Shown piece by piece: positions 1 to 8,720 of a DNA stretch of 27,210 nucleotides. The stretch covers positions 80,100-107,309 of the forward strand of contig QKYT01000403.1 of the NCBI GenBank assembly GCA_003550305.1. Direction: 5' to 3'. The notes beneath the pieces were generated by a model. It had not been told where the DNA came from, searched no databases, and worked only from the letters and a program-made list of their open reading frames with translations. Every line of letters begins with the position of its first letter. The first letter of the stretch is position 1. The DNA comes from Glomus cerebriforme (taxonomy: Eukaryota > Glomeromycota > Glomeromycetes > Glomerales > Glomeraceae). A program made the position numbers and the translations under genes.

Positions 1-1018
1 TTTGATCTGCTGTTGCACATCATTTCTAACATCTGATAGGTGCGTCACTTGATGATCTATGTGCTCTATTAGGTTAGATTCCTCCTCCATTTCTGCACTA
101 TCGGTGGGCAATTTTGCTTCTCTCCTATACACAAGGAAAAATGGGGAAATCTTTGTAGTTGAATGTGCACTAGTACGATAAGCAAAGAGAACAGGGGCTA
201 TAAACTTATCCCAATCATTTAAATGATTGGTAGCTGTTCGTGAGAGAGCTTCTATTAAAGTTCTATTAAATCTTTCTACAAGTCCATTGGTCTGTGGATG
301 ATAAGGAGTTGACATTAGTGTGTAATTTCAAATTTCTTTAATAATCCTTTTAAGAGCTGATTATTAAAATGAGTTCCTCGATCAGTTAGGATTTTTCCAG
401 GGCAACCNTGACGGCAAATAATACTTTCATATACAAATGTCACAGTTTCTTGAGCAGTAGCTTCTTTGACAGGTTTTGCTTCTGATCATTTTGTCATGTA
501 ATCCATAGCGATGATAATATATTTGTTTCCTTGAGAGGTTACGTTCAAGGGTCCTATATAATCGATTCCAATTTGGTAAAAAGGTGCTCCAACTGGAATT
601 GGATGTAAAGGTTCCTATCACTTTGATTTTCCTCTTCTTTGGCATGCGTCACATGACTCTATGTAAGTGCTTATATCTTGGAACATTTAAGGCCAAAAGA
701 ATCGCTTCTTCATTTTATCCATCATTCTATCTTTAGAAGCATGTGCGGTTGTAGGGTCATTATGAAACATATATAATACTGGATCCATTTCATATTTTTG
801 AACTACTTTGACTAAATTGTTCTGATTATTTCGGTCCTTTTTGAATAACAAATTATTTTTGACTAAATAATGTTTTGATTGGTTGACTAATTGCTTTTTC
901 TGTACTTCACTAAAATCTAAAGGAAATGTACTATTACTAATATAATTTAATAAATTATGATAATGTTGGGTATCCATTTTAATTGGCCATTCATCACAAT
1001 GTAAATGCTTTAGCTTTC
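1..1018 (-). pseudogene. pol: Gypsy integrase (partial, broken)
   Basis: This would integrate the element cDNA into host DNA. The N-terminal HHCC zinc domain is at about 640-780: two histidines six residues apart (HNDPTTAH), then CDAC after a stop. The catalytic core follows: first Asp in the block IGIDYIGPL near 550, second in ILTDRGTHF near 385, and Glu in GLVERFNRTL near 270, so the DDE triad is visible. The block YHPQTNGLVERF just before position 240 is diagnostic of retroelement integrases. Stops occur after FFWP, after GKSK (two in a row) and after MTK; each fits a mutated Gln or Trp codon. A frameshift lies near position 320. The C-terminus continues past position 1, so absence of a chromodomain cannot be judged. 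Confidence 0.9.
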
Positions 1019-1096
1019 ACCATAAAAAGAATAACTAAAAAAAATATATGTGTAAATGAAAAATAAACTAAAAAAAATGTTTGACTAAAAATAAAC
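1019..1096 (-). other. AT-rich spacer between pol stop and integrase reading frame
   Basis: After the stop that ends the Cys-rich domain (1097-1099), the minus strand holds three runs of T ending in AG, beginning GTTTATTTTTAG, before the integrase frame opens near 1018. The segment does not look coding. It could be an intron-like or untranslated linker, or simply decayed sequence; the evidence is only base composition and the position of the stop. Confidence 0.4.
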
Positions 1097-1810
1097 TTAA
1101 TCTAATTCTGCGACAATAGATTCAAGGGAAGGAGTATAGACAGGTAAATTGTTGTAGAGACGTTCTAACAGTCTCAAATATACGACGGCATTTTCACGTT
1201 GAACTAGAATGGGTTCTTTCCACCATGGTATATTAACTAAAAATCTTAGGTTCATGTCAGGGTGAAGATGTCCTGGAGAAAAACTCCAAATGCAACGATG
1301 GTAGAGGGTACCATAAATTAAATTCTTTTTGCATAATTTGCAGTAGGTATGGAAGTGATGATTCTCAATATCACAATCCCAAGTACACTTGCTTCCTCCT
1401 CTAGTTATTGGTTGTCCTGCTATAACTTGCTTGATTTGGATGGCGGTATGATAAATTTGCTCAATATCTTCCCTGGTGAAGTTCGTTCCCGGCAGGGGTT
1501 TCCATGTCGTACATTTCTATTCCTTTGATTCATTCTGAGGGGGTAGTGCCATCATTAGAATGATATTCCCATTCGATCTCACTTTCATTTTTCTCAATCC
1601 ATCTTGAGTCCCATCCATTATTATGATCTTGCTGATATTCTTCAGTATTGATAGATGAAACTTCTGGTTCACAGGTGCAGATAATATGTCCGCAACAGGG
1701 GTAAGGCTCAGGAATAGTTAAAGGTAAGGATTTTTTACTTTCGGCTTCCTCAAATTCACTGTCACTCTCGTAAGGGATCTTTTGATTGGGAGTTAATCTT
1801 CTATGCTTAT
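1097..1810 (-). pseudogene. Extra acidic and Cys/His-rich domain between RNase H and integrase
   Basis: I do not recognise this as a standard gypsy domain. The upstream part (about 1530-1810) is acidic and contains the cysteine cluster CCGHIICTC. After a stop and a frame change, the second part (about 1097-1520) contains a dense set of potential metal ligands: CTWDC, then HHFHTYCKLC, then YHRC, followed by a Trp/Pro-rich stretch (GHLHPDMN, IPWWKEP) and a helical tail ending VAELD and a natural stop. Spacing suggests one or two zinc-binding units. The segment lies where ordinary gypsy polyproteins go directly from RNase H to the integrase zinc domain. It may be a domain captured by this element lineage; function is unknown. 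Confidence 0.6.
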
Positions 1811-1815
1811 TACTT

Positions 1816-2385
1816 CTAAGTTCTAACTAAAGCCATTGATGAAGATTCAGCTTCAGGTTCATCTTCTTCTGTATCTGCGTCATAGGTAATGACTAAGAAA
1901 CACTCATTTTCTTCCTCTTGGTCGAGTTGATTATCATACATGCAAGATAATGTGTCTGCGTTAGCATTATGCTTTCCTGGGCGGTGTTCAATGGAAAAAT
2001 TATATTGTTGAAGCTCCATAATCCAACGTGCTCATCTACCCTTAGGCATTTTTGAGGTTTTTAACCACTTAAGTGCTGAGTGGTCCGTAACAATAGAAAA
2101 AGGTCGACTTAAATAGTGGTGGAAGTGTTTAACTATCCATACGATTGCAAGACATTCTAAATCAATTATGGGGTAGTTTTCTTCAGCTTTGTTAGTTGTT
2201 CTACTGGCATATGCAACTACACACTCTTGTCCATCTACTTTTTGTGATAATACAGCTCCAAGTCCAAACTTGCAAGCATCTGTATAGAGAGTAAAAGGTG
2301 CTTCAAAATCTGGGTACTGTAAAATAGGTGCTTTGATGAGCCTTTCCTTAAGTCTGTCAAAGGCAGTTTGTTGTTTTTCTGTCTA
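1816..2385 (-). pseudogene. pol: Gypsy RNase H domain
   Basis: RNase H removes template RNA during cDNA synthesis. On the minus strand the region reads FTLYTDACKFGLGAVLSQ (first acidic residue), then NYPIIDLECLAIVW (Glu), then FSIVTDHSALKWL (Asp), and finally EHRPGKHNANADTLS near 1950-2000, the usual end of a gypsy RNase H. Stops sit at the start (the codon before TEKQQTAF, normally Trp) and before ARWIMEL (normally Arg). A glutamate-rich tail (QEEENECFLV) follows and ends in a stop at 1816. It is in frame with the reverse transcriptase. Confidence 0.9.
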
Positions 2386-3285
2386 TTGGAAGGGTATTTC
2401 CTTTTTAAGTAATATGGTGAGGGGTTTAGCGTGCCTAGCAAAATCCTTGATAAACTTGCGATAGTACCCAAATAATCCTAGAGCTGCGCGAAGTTGTGTT
2501 AGAGACCTTGGAATAGGGAAATTCTTAACTTTTTCAATCTTCTCCGGGTCAGGATGAATACCTCCTTGTCCTACTATATGTCCTAAGAAGGAGAGTGATG
2601 GGTAGCAAAAGTGGTACTTTTTCAACTTAATACTAAGTTGAGCTTCGCGTAAAGTTTGAAATACTTGTTTAACGTAGTCAAGATGAAGTTCTAAAGATCC
2701 TTTTGAATAGATGATAATGTCATTTAAGTAAACTGCTACAAAGAGTCCAAGAAAGTCTTTTAAGATCCAATTCATAAGTTGTTGGAAGGTTCCAGGAGCA
2801 TTATTGAGACCAAAAGGCATGACTAAAAATTTGTAAAGGCCTGATGGTGTAATGAAAGCGGTCTTTTCAATATCGTTTGGATGCATGGATACTTGCCAAT
2901 ATCCACTGGCTAAATCTAGCATAGTAAACCATTGGGATCCACCTAAAGAGTCTAACAAGTCATCAATTCTTGGTAGCGGGTAGGCATCAATTTTGGTGAG
3001 GGCATTTAACTTGCGATAGTCTATGCATAGGCGCTTGTCTCCTTCTTTCTTTCCTACTATGACAACTGGGGAGGCCCAGGGACTGTGTGAACGTCTGATA
3101 ATTCCATTTGCTTCTATCTTTTTGATCTCTTCCTTTAGGAACTGAGTATTTTCTGGGTTGATACGGTATGGCTTTTGGGCTACAGGTAAAGCATCACCTA
3201 TATGGATTTTGTGCTTAACTATGGTGGTTTGTCCTATTTCAGTTTGTCCTTTGGCACAGATGTCAGAGTATTCTTTCAAAAGATA
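2386..3285 (-). pseudogene. pol: Gypsy reverse transcriptase with catalytic Asp replaced
   Basis: This copies element RNA into DNA in the cytoplasmic particle. Motifs in order: SPWASPVVIVGKKEGDKRLC and IDYRKLN, then motif A FTMLDLASGYWQV with its Asp, then motif B MPFGLNNAPGTFQ, then motif C, and LGHIVGQGGIHPDPEKIEKV at the connection. Motif C reads VAVYLNDIIIYS where the family has YLDD, so the first metal-binding Asp is Asn (codon AAT for GAT) at 2719-2730 and the enzyme should be inactive. The region is one open frame bounded by TAA at 3286 (Gln position) and TAG at 2383 (Trp position), both easily explained as decay, so it was part of the larger polyprotein. Confidence 0.95.
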
Positions 3286-4671
3286 TTAGAATGCTTGTTG
3301 TTGGTGGTAATCAAGTGGTCCTACATGTTGGTCTTCAGGAACTTGTTCTTTTTTACTTGAATCTCTAGCGCTTTCTGCTAAGAAGATTGCGGGATTGTTA
3401 TCTTGGATTTTTTCTTCAAATTCTACTTCAGAATTGTAAGGTGAGTATACCTCGCTCCAAAGATTATAGGTTATTTCATCCTCGGAAACTTCCTCTTCAT
3501 CGGTCATATCTGAATAATACACATAGTATTCGTCTAAGAGCTCGTCTTCATAGTAATCATCTTCGGAGTCATAATCTAACTCTTGAGTGGTAACTTTGGC
3601 TGTTTTGATGAATGTAATGTGAATTCTAACTGTAATATTATGCTTACGGATAGTTAAAGTTGACTGTTCCCAACTCATAGTAGCGTTGGTTTCCTTTAAC
3701 CAGTTATTTCCTAGAATAAGAACTTCATCNTTAGANTCTANAACTTGNAANGANGTAGNAATNTCTANTTTTCCTATTANGATAGGGATATTGTCTACTA
3801 TTCCTAAAGATCTGGTTCTGGCTCCATTTGCGGTTACTACAATCATTTTGGATGGNCTATNAATTTCATAACCTAATTTATTCAAGAGAGCTTTGGTCAT
3901 TATGCTGGTGGCTGCTCCACTATCTACAATGGCAGTTTGGGCTTTTTGTCCAATTCTAAGGGTACATTTAGCAGCGGTAATTGGTTCCTCATCGCTATCT
4001 ACTAAATTTGCTTCTTGAGTTCCATCTTGTTGTGTTTTTTCACGTGATCTTCTCACTGCTCTAGAGAGTCCAGAATGATAGGTAGGGATAACATGTGCAG
4101 CTTGTCCTACAGAGAGTCCACATGGTAGATTTTGTAAATAGGTCGCTACGTTGAACTCAGTTAATTGTTCGATAGGTGCAGGTAATAACCTTCTCCTAGG
4201 GGTCTTGATAGTCTTTGTTGAAGAAGTAGTAGTGGTAGTTACTGGAGGCTGGACTTCAACATCTTCCATATCTTCAGTAGCAGCTGGTACATTAAAGTGA
4301 GGGGTTTTTCTTAAATTTTCCTCTCTTCTAGATTCACTCCTTTGTGCTCTTCTATTTTTCGAAACTGGGCTTTGAGGATAAGGTCCTGAACGAATGTTCA
4401 AGTAAACTTTGTATTCCTCTCCATCATCTTCTTCATATTCTTCCTCATACTCCTCATCATATTCGAAGTCATCTAAATAATTCACATCTCTAGTTTCATA
4501 CCTAGGAGTTCTGGGTACATTTGTTATTCTTGGCTGTCTATTATATCTTTGGTCAGGATAGGGACAATCTCTAGCCATATGTCCAGGTTGATTACAATTA
4601 TAGCACTTGAAATTAGAGGCAGTTGGTCTAGGTGCATTGAAGTTGTTATTCCTAGGTCTTCCTTGGTTCAT
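3286..4671 (-). pseudogene. pol: Gag zinc knuckle and aspartic protease
   Basis: A 461-residue open stretch of the polyprotein. Residues 23-36 are CYNCNQPGHMARDC, a CX2CX4HX4C zinc knuckle that binds element RNA (4564-4605). A strongly acidic, Tyr-rich linker follows (about residues 66-90), then a Thr/Ser-rich and basic stretch. The protease active site is TAIVDSGAATSIM near residue 250 (3916-3930), the D-S-G form of the retropepsin catalytic triplet; a later block VLILGNNWL matches the second conserved protease motif. A second acidic Tyr-rich segment (about 3450-3590, with DYDSEDDYYEDE) separates protease from reverse transcriptase. Several residues are unreadable because of N bases. Confidence 0.9.
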
Positions 4672-6105
4672 TGGTGGACGACTTCTTCTTTCTTGAGGTT
4701 GAGCTAATAATGCAGTTGTAAAGTTCGTGTAGTTAATAGTAAGTTGCTCTAACTTTTTAGTTAGTTCATCAACTTCAGTTTCTGAAATTTTAGTTTTAGA
4801 GCTAGAGGCGGTAGTGGTTCCTTATGCTTTAGCAGCAGTTCCAGAAGCAAAGTTAAATCCAATTTCTACAGTTCTAGCAGCTTCAATGGCTTTATCAACA
4901 TCAGCAGGATTAGAAGCATATACCATGGGAGTATAAGCAGCATTAAGTCCCATTAAAAACATTCTTTTCTTTTAGTTGGCATCAGTTAATCCTACTCGGT
5001 CTGCCAGCTTCTTAAACTTATTGGCATAAGAATCAACTGACTCATCATTCTTTTGGCGTAAAGAAGTTAACTCTTGATACTATTGGTTTTTGCGAGTTTC
5101 ACTTACAAATCGTTGGTTAAAGAGGTCAGTGAAATTATTTCCGTTATTATTTCCTGTATCAAAATGATTTCCCATTGTTCCAGTGGTGCCTTCAAACCAA
5201 TCGGCAGCTGCTCCTTTTAGAAATCCTCCAGCTACGACTTTCTTTCTAGTCTCTGTATTCCATTTATTAGTTACAGCAGCTCTATTAAATGCTTTAAGCC
5301 ATTCTACTGGGTCTTCTCCTTCAGCACCGCTAAAACTGTCAACTTTGATTGTTGTTCGTTCAGCATTTTGATTTGCATTAGCTATAGCTGCTAATCGAGC
5401 TCCATCAGTTCCAAAAATGTGGTCATAAAGTGCATTTAATTCATCAGCAGTGGCCATATTTATGTTAGGGGATGTATTTGGTGGTGTAGGCGTAGGAGTA
5501 CATGTAAGATTTGGTGAGGTTTGTACAAGAATAGGCGGTGTAGGTGTTCTAACAAGATTTGGTGATGTTGGGTTATCTAATTCTGTTGATTCTGTAGAAC
5601 TCTCAGAAGATACTGGNGAGGNTACACTAATTTGTCTTAATAGATATCGATCGTGTTGTATAGATGCAATAAGTTGATCTAATAATTCTTGGTATGCCTC
5701 GTCAAAAATATATACGGTAACGGGATGTTCAAAACAATTGGTTCTAACAGCTATTCCTAAGGTATAGTTAAATAAAACTTCAGATGAAAAAGGTCTTCTT
5801 AGATATCGGATACTAGTAAGTAAACGTATAAGTACTGAAGGTAGCTAATCACTTTGTTGTCCAGATAATGTAGTTGAAACTANATAATTGAATAGATTAA
5901 AAGCTGTGATGGTATANGCTGTGTAGNTCTCTGNGTTAAAAGTACNNTTNATCCAAATCCAAAAATTTCCAAAAGCAGTATTTATGGAGTGTAATGATGG
6001 TACTGGATAACAAATATGACAAGAATGGTCTTCGTTTAGTGGAGAATTTGAGTAATGTCTTAATGTATGTATCGCTGTATTTATCTCAATCTCTTCAAAG
6101 TTCAT
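4672..6105 (-). pseudogene. gag: Gag capsid region
   Basis: Gag builds the virus-like particle. The chosen start is ATG at 6103-6105 (MNFEEIEINTAI), the first Met in the frame after the LTR and primer site; element 2 has the same start. The frame runs through a Pro/Thr-rich linker (5460-5600, PTPPILVQTSPN) into MATADELNALYDHIF and the capsid-like block VEWLKAFNRAAV, AAADWFEG and VDSYANKFKKLADRVG. In-frame stops are at 5845, 5080, 4972 and 4822. In element 2 these four positions read CAG, TGG, CAA and CAA, so all four stops are single transitions. It joins the knuckle segment in frame with no separate start needed. Confidence 0.85.
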
Positions 6106-6183
6106 GCACTTCTCAAGACGTTTCTAATCTCTTGGTATCTCAATCCTTTCCTTGCTATACTATCAATTAAAGAGGTAACCTGA

Positions 6184-6195
6184 CAGGAATTACCA
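6184..6195 (-). other. Candidate primer binding site, element 1
   Basis: Two bases inside the LTR, the minus strand begins TGGTAATTCCTG. A TGG start immediately downstream of the 5' LTR is the expected complement of a tRNA CCA end. Element 2 has TGGTGATTCCTG at the same place. I cannot name the tRNA; a primer ending AGGAATCACCA would fit element 2. Confidence 0.5.
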
Positions 6196-6197
6196 CT

Positions 6198-6656
6198 TGC
6201 TACGTCTAATCGTATTCTTGATTCCTTGGACTTAACTTTTCTTCTTTATGTTCGAAAATGAAAAATTAATTAAGTTTATTACGATAGAGGTAANAATAAT
6301 TTATGTTTTATTGANTACANTTCGCCCTTTAATTGGTAAACGGTATAGGATTTTTATAGGTAAAAGATATTTTATTATTCAATTGAAGTTACAAGAACNG
6401 AGGAGAACTTAATAAAATTCTCAGGATATTTATACAAAAATAAAATATAATAAAATGATAATAAATATAATAAATATAATAAATACAATCAATATAATAA
6501 ATATAATAAAGATCTTTACTATCTTAACTATCTTAACTATCACTAAGATCATTAATATCACTACTATCATTAAGATCACCTTGATCATGAAAATCATGAT
6601 CATAAAGTGGCACAGTACGGCACAGTAAATCGGCGCAGTAGTATTTTATATTAACA
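6198..6656 (-). repeat. 5' LTR of element 1 (459 bp)
   Basis: On the minus strand it starts TGTTAATAT (6656) and ends ACGTAGCA (6198), just before the primer site; element 2 ends CGTAACA, so the ancestral ends were probably TGTTA...TAACA. Both gypsy copies share the whole segment at similar length (459 and 467 bp). Near its start lie three iterations of a TACTGTGCC-like unit (6609-6640) and a hairpin (6582-6602). The rest is AT-rich ATAATAAAT and TTAACTATC type repetition. The matching 3' LTR is outside the window. Confidence 0.75.
6582..6602. repeat. Perfect palindrome in LTR of element 1
   Basis: TGATCATGA and TCATGATCA form 9-bp arms around a 3-base spacer. The same hairpin, with one changed base, is kept in element 2 (10612-10632). 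It lies near the LTR 5' end, so a regulatory or protein-binding role is possible but unproven. Confidence 0.7.
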
Positions 6657-6926
6657 ACGTGATTCATATATAGTCATATATGATTGGTTGTATTGGTTAC
6701 ACATAAATCTACCTTTTTATGTGAAATGTAGTAGTTAATAAACTTTATTTAATTGTTAACTGTTACATTTTTTTAAATTAACTTATTTGTGGAAAAATAA
6801 AAAATAAATTTATGAATTTGGTTATTTATTTTAGAATGATAATTTTATTTTTTACTTTGATATATTAATCTTTATTTATTATATATTAATTACAGTATAA
6901 ATCAATGATTAAATATAAGAAACATG
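6657..6926. other. AT-rich spacer, no gene seen
   Basis: About 270 bp of very AT-rich sequence between the 5' LTR of element 1 and the insertion that starts at 6927. No open frame, motif or similarity to the other elements was seen. It is probably the DNA that element 1 inserted into. Confidence 0.6.
6911..6926. repeat. 16-bp target site duplication, left copy
   Basis: AAATATAAGAAACATG is repeated exactly at 7363-7378. The two copies bracket a 436-bp segment unlike its surroundings. Confidence 0.7.
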
Positions 6927-7362
6927 TTATCTCGTTACGTGCTCTCATCGACGCTGCTCAGGTTTCAAGGCTCCCATCACCAATCTCAGCCCTATTCTGG
7001 ATTTGCTGTTTAAGGTATTTTCTCTTAGAACTCCCTGGATTAACCTCTTGGACCAATTGGTCCCTCTGATGGATCTGACAGTTCGGGTAGTTAGGATATG
7101 GCTCTCCTTTAACTTATTTTAAGGGATTGGAGGGGATACTTTCTGGATGGTTGATCTGGTTGCGACCTCTCAGTGCGAAGTTGTATACTGGATATGTTTT
7201 TATATTAGGTTTATAGCGTAGGTATTTAGATTAGTTTTACTTTTTAAATTCTTATTTATGTAAACTAGATAGAAATGAGATCCATATATTTTATTGTTTT
7301 ATGTATTTTGTGTTTATTTTCTTTTACAAATTAATTAATAAAATATGCTGTTAAAAATAAAA
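6927..7362 (+). mobile_element. Unclassified short retroposed insertion (SINE-like or truncated LINE)
   Basis: The 436-bp segment is much less AT-rich at its left end than the surroundings, is flanked by identical 16-bp direct repeats, and ends in an A-rich tail (around 7350-7365). Variable-length target duplications plus an A-rich 3' end are the marks of LINE-machinery retroposition, so orientation is plus. No clear protein domain is seen. A weak box-B-like string (GTTCGGGTA, about 7081) lies about 30 bp after TGGACCAATTGG (about 7050), the spacing of a pol III promoter, but the matches are poor. It could be a SINE, the 3' end of a LINE, or a retroposed transcript. Confidence 0.55.
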
Positions 7363-7378
7363 AAATATAAGAAACATG
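7363..7378. repeat. 16-bp target site duplication, right copy
   Basis: Identical to 6911-6926. Similarity of element 2 to element 1 also ends here, so the insertion point and the truncation point of element 2 coincide within a few bases. Confidence 0.7.
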
Positions 7379-8720
7379 AATCTTTAGCACTTTCTGCTAA
7401 AAAGACTGCGGGGTTATTGTTATCTGGGATATCTTCTTCTTCAGATTCTACTTCAGAATTATAAGGTGAATATACTTCACTCCAAGGATTATAGGTCATT
7501 TCATTCTCAGAGACTTCTTCTTCATCCGTCATATCTGAATAATAAATATAATACTCATCTAAGAGCTCATCTTCATAGTAATCATCTTCAGAGTCGTAAT
7601 CCAATTCCTGGGTGGTAACCTCAGCAGTTTTAGTGAAAGTGATGCAAATCCTGACAGTAACATTGTGTTTGCGAATAGTTAGAGTTGACTGTTTTCAACT
7701 CATAGTGGCATTAGCTTCTTTTAACCAGTTATTTCTTAGACTAAGAATTTCATCCTTTGAGTCTAAAACTTGAAAAGACGTGGGAATTTCTATTTTTCCT
7801 ATGATGATAGGAATATTATCTACGATTCCTAGAGATCTGATTCTTGCTCCATTGGCTATTACTACAATCATTTTTGATGGTCTATTAATTTCATACCCTA
7901 ATTTATTTAAAAGGGCTTTTGTTATAATACTTGTGGCTGCTCCGCTATCTACAATGGCAGTTTGTGCTTTTTGTCCAATCCTAAAGGTACATTTGGCAGC
8001 AGTAGTTGGTTCCTTATCACTGTCAGCTAGATTAGCTTCTTGGGTTCCATCTTGTTATGTTTTTTTATGTGATCTTCTCACTGCTCTTGATAACCCAGAA
8101 TGATAAGTTGGAATAACATGTGCTACTTATCCAACTGATAGTTCACATGGTAGATTTTGTAAATAAGTGGCCACGTTGAACTCAGTTAATTGTTCAATAG
8201 GTGCGGGTAATAGTCTCCTTCTAGGGGTCTTAGTAGTCTTAGTTGAAGAAGTAGTAGTAGTAGTTACAGGTGGTTGAACTTCAACATCTTTCATTTCTTC
8301 AGTATTAGCAGGTACATTAAAGCGAGGAGTTTTCCTTAAATTTTCCTCCCTTCTAAATTCACTTCTTTGCGCTCTTCTATTCTTAGAGACTGGACTTTGA
8401 GGATAGGGTCCAGAGCGAGTATTTAAATAGACTTCATATTCTTCTCCATCATCTTCTTCGTATTCTTCCTCATATTCTTCATCGTATTCAAAGTTATCCA
8501 GGTAATTTACATCTCTGGTCTCATATCTGGAAGTTCTAGATACGTTGGTAGGTCTAGGTTGACGATTGTACTTTTGATCTGAATAAGGGCAATCTCTAGC
8601 CATATGTCCGGATTGATTGCAATTATAACACTTGAAGTTAGAGATAGCTGGTCTAGGTGTATTAAAATTGTTGTTCCTAGGTCTTTCTTGGTTCATTGGT
8701 AGGTGACTTCTTCTTTCCTG
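7379..8720 (-). pseudogene. pol: Gag knuckle and protease region, element 2
   Basis: The segment starting MNQERPRNNNFN (8696) has the knuckle CYNCNQSGHMARDC (8589-8630), the acidic linker, and the protease motif AIVDSGAATSII near 7945. The last part keeps the acidic Tyr-rich block (7440-7610, DYDSEDDYYEDE). Stops at 8127 (Gln in element 1), near 8055 (Gln in element 1) and near 7697 (Trp in element 1) break the frame. The Cys/His spacing and the DSG triplet are intact despite this. Confidence 0.88.

Larger units (their letters stand above)
1..6656 (-). mobile_element. Ty3/gypsy LTR retrotransposon, element 1 (3' end beyond window)
   Basis: Read on the minus strand, the order is LTR, primer site, gag, CCHC knuckle, aspartic protease, reverse transcriptase, RNase H, integrase, which is the Ty3/gypsy order. 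Gag through RNase H share one frame, interrupted only by point-mutation stops, so a single Gag-Pol polyprotein is likely. The integrase lies in another frame after a natural-looking stop. The 3' LTR is not in the window because position 1 is still inside integrase. The copy is dead: about eleven in-frame stops and a lost reverse transcriptase catalytic aspartate. All N bases of the window (around 409, 3730-3858, 5620-5950, 6294-6399) lie in this copy, which suggests assembly from several nearly identical copies. Element 2 at 7379-10686 is its close relative. Confidence 0.93.

Noticed and set aside
427..645. Open frame of 72 codons over the integrase region
   Set aside because: It is out of frame with the integrase core, whose motifs read in another frame on the same strand.
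5183..5677. Plus-strand open frames with Gly/Val repeats (VGVGVHVRFGEV) also seen at 9485-9790
   Set aside because: They are the opposite strand of the Pro/Thr-rich gag linker, which is clearly coding on the minus strand in both copies.
6430..6560. Short-period repeats that could suggest a CRISPR array or satellite
   Set aside because: Units are irregular ATAATAAAT and TTAACTATC simple repeats inside an LTR, with no spacers of fixed length.
7040..7095. tRNA-like pol III promoter boxes in the short insertion
   Set aside because: Spacing is right but both boxes match poorly, so no promoter was annotated; only mentioned as a possibility.
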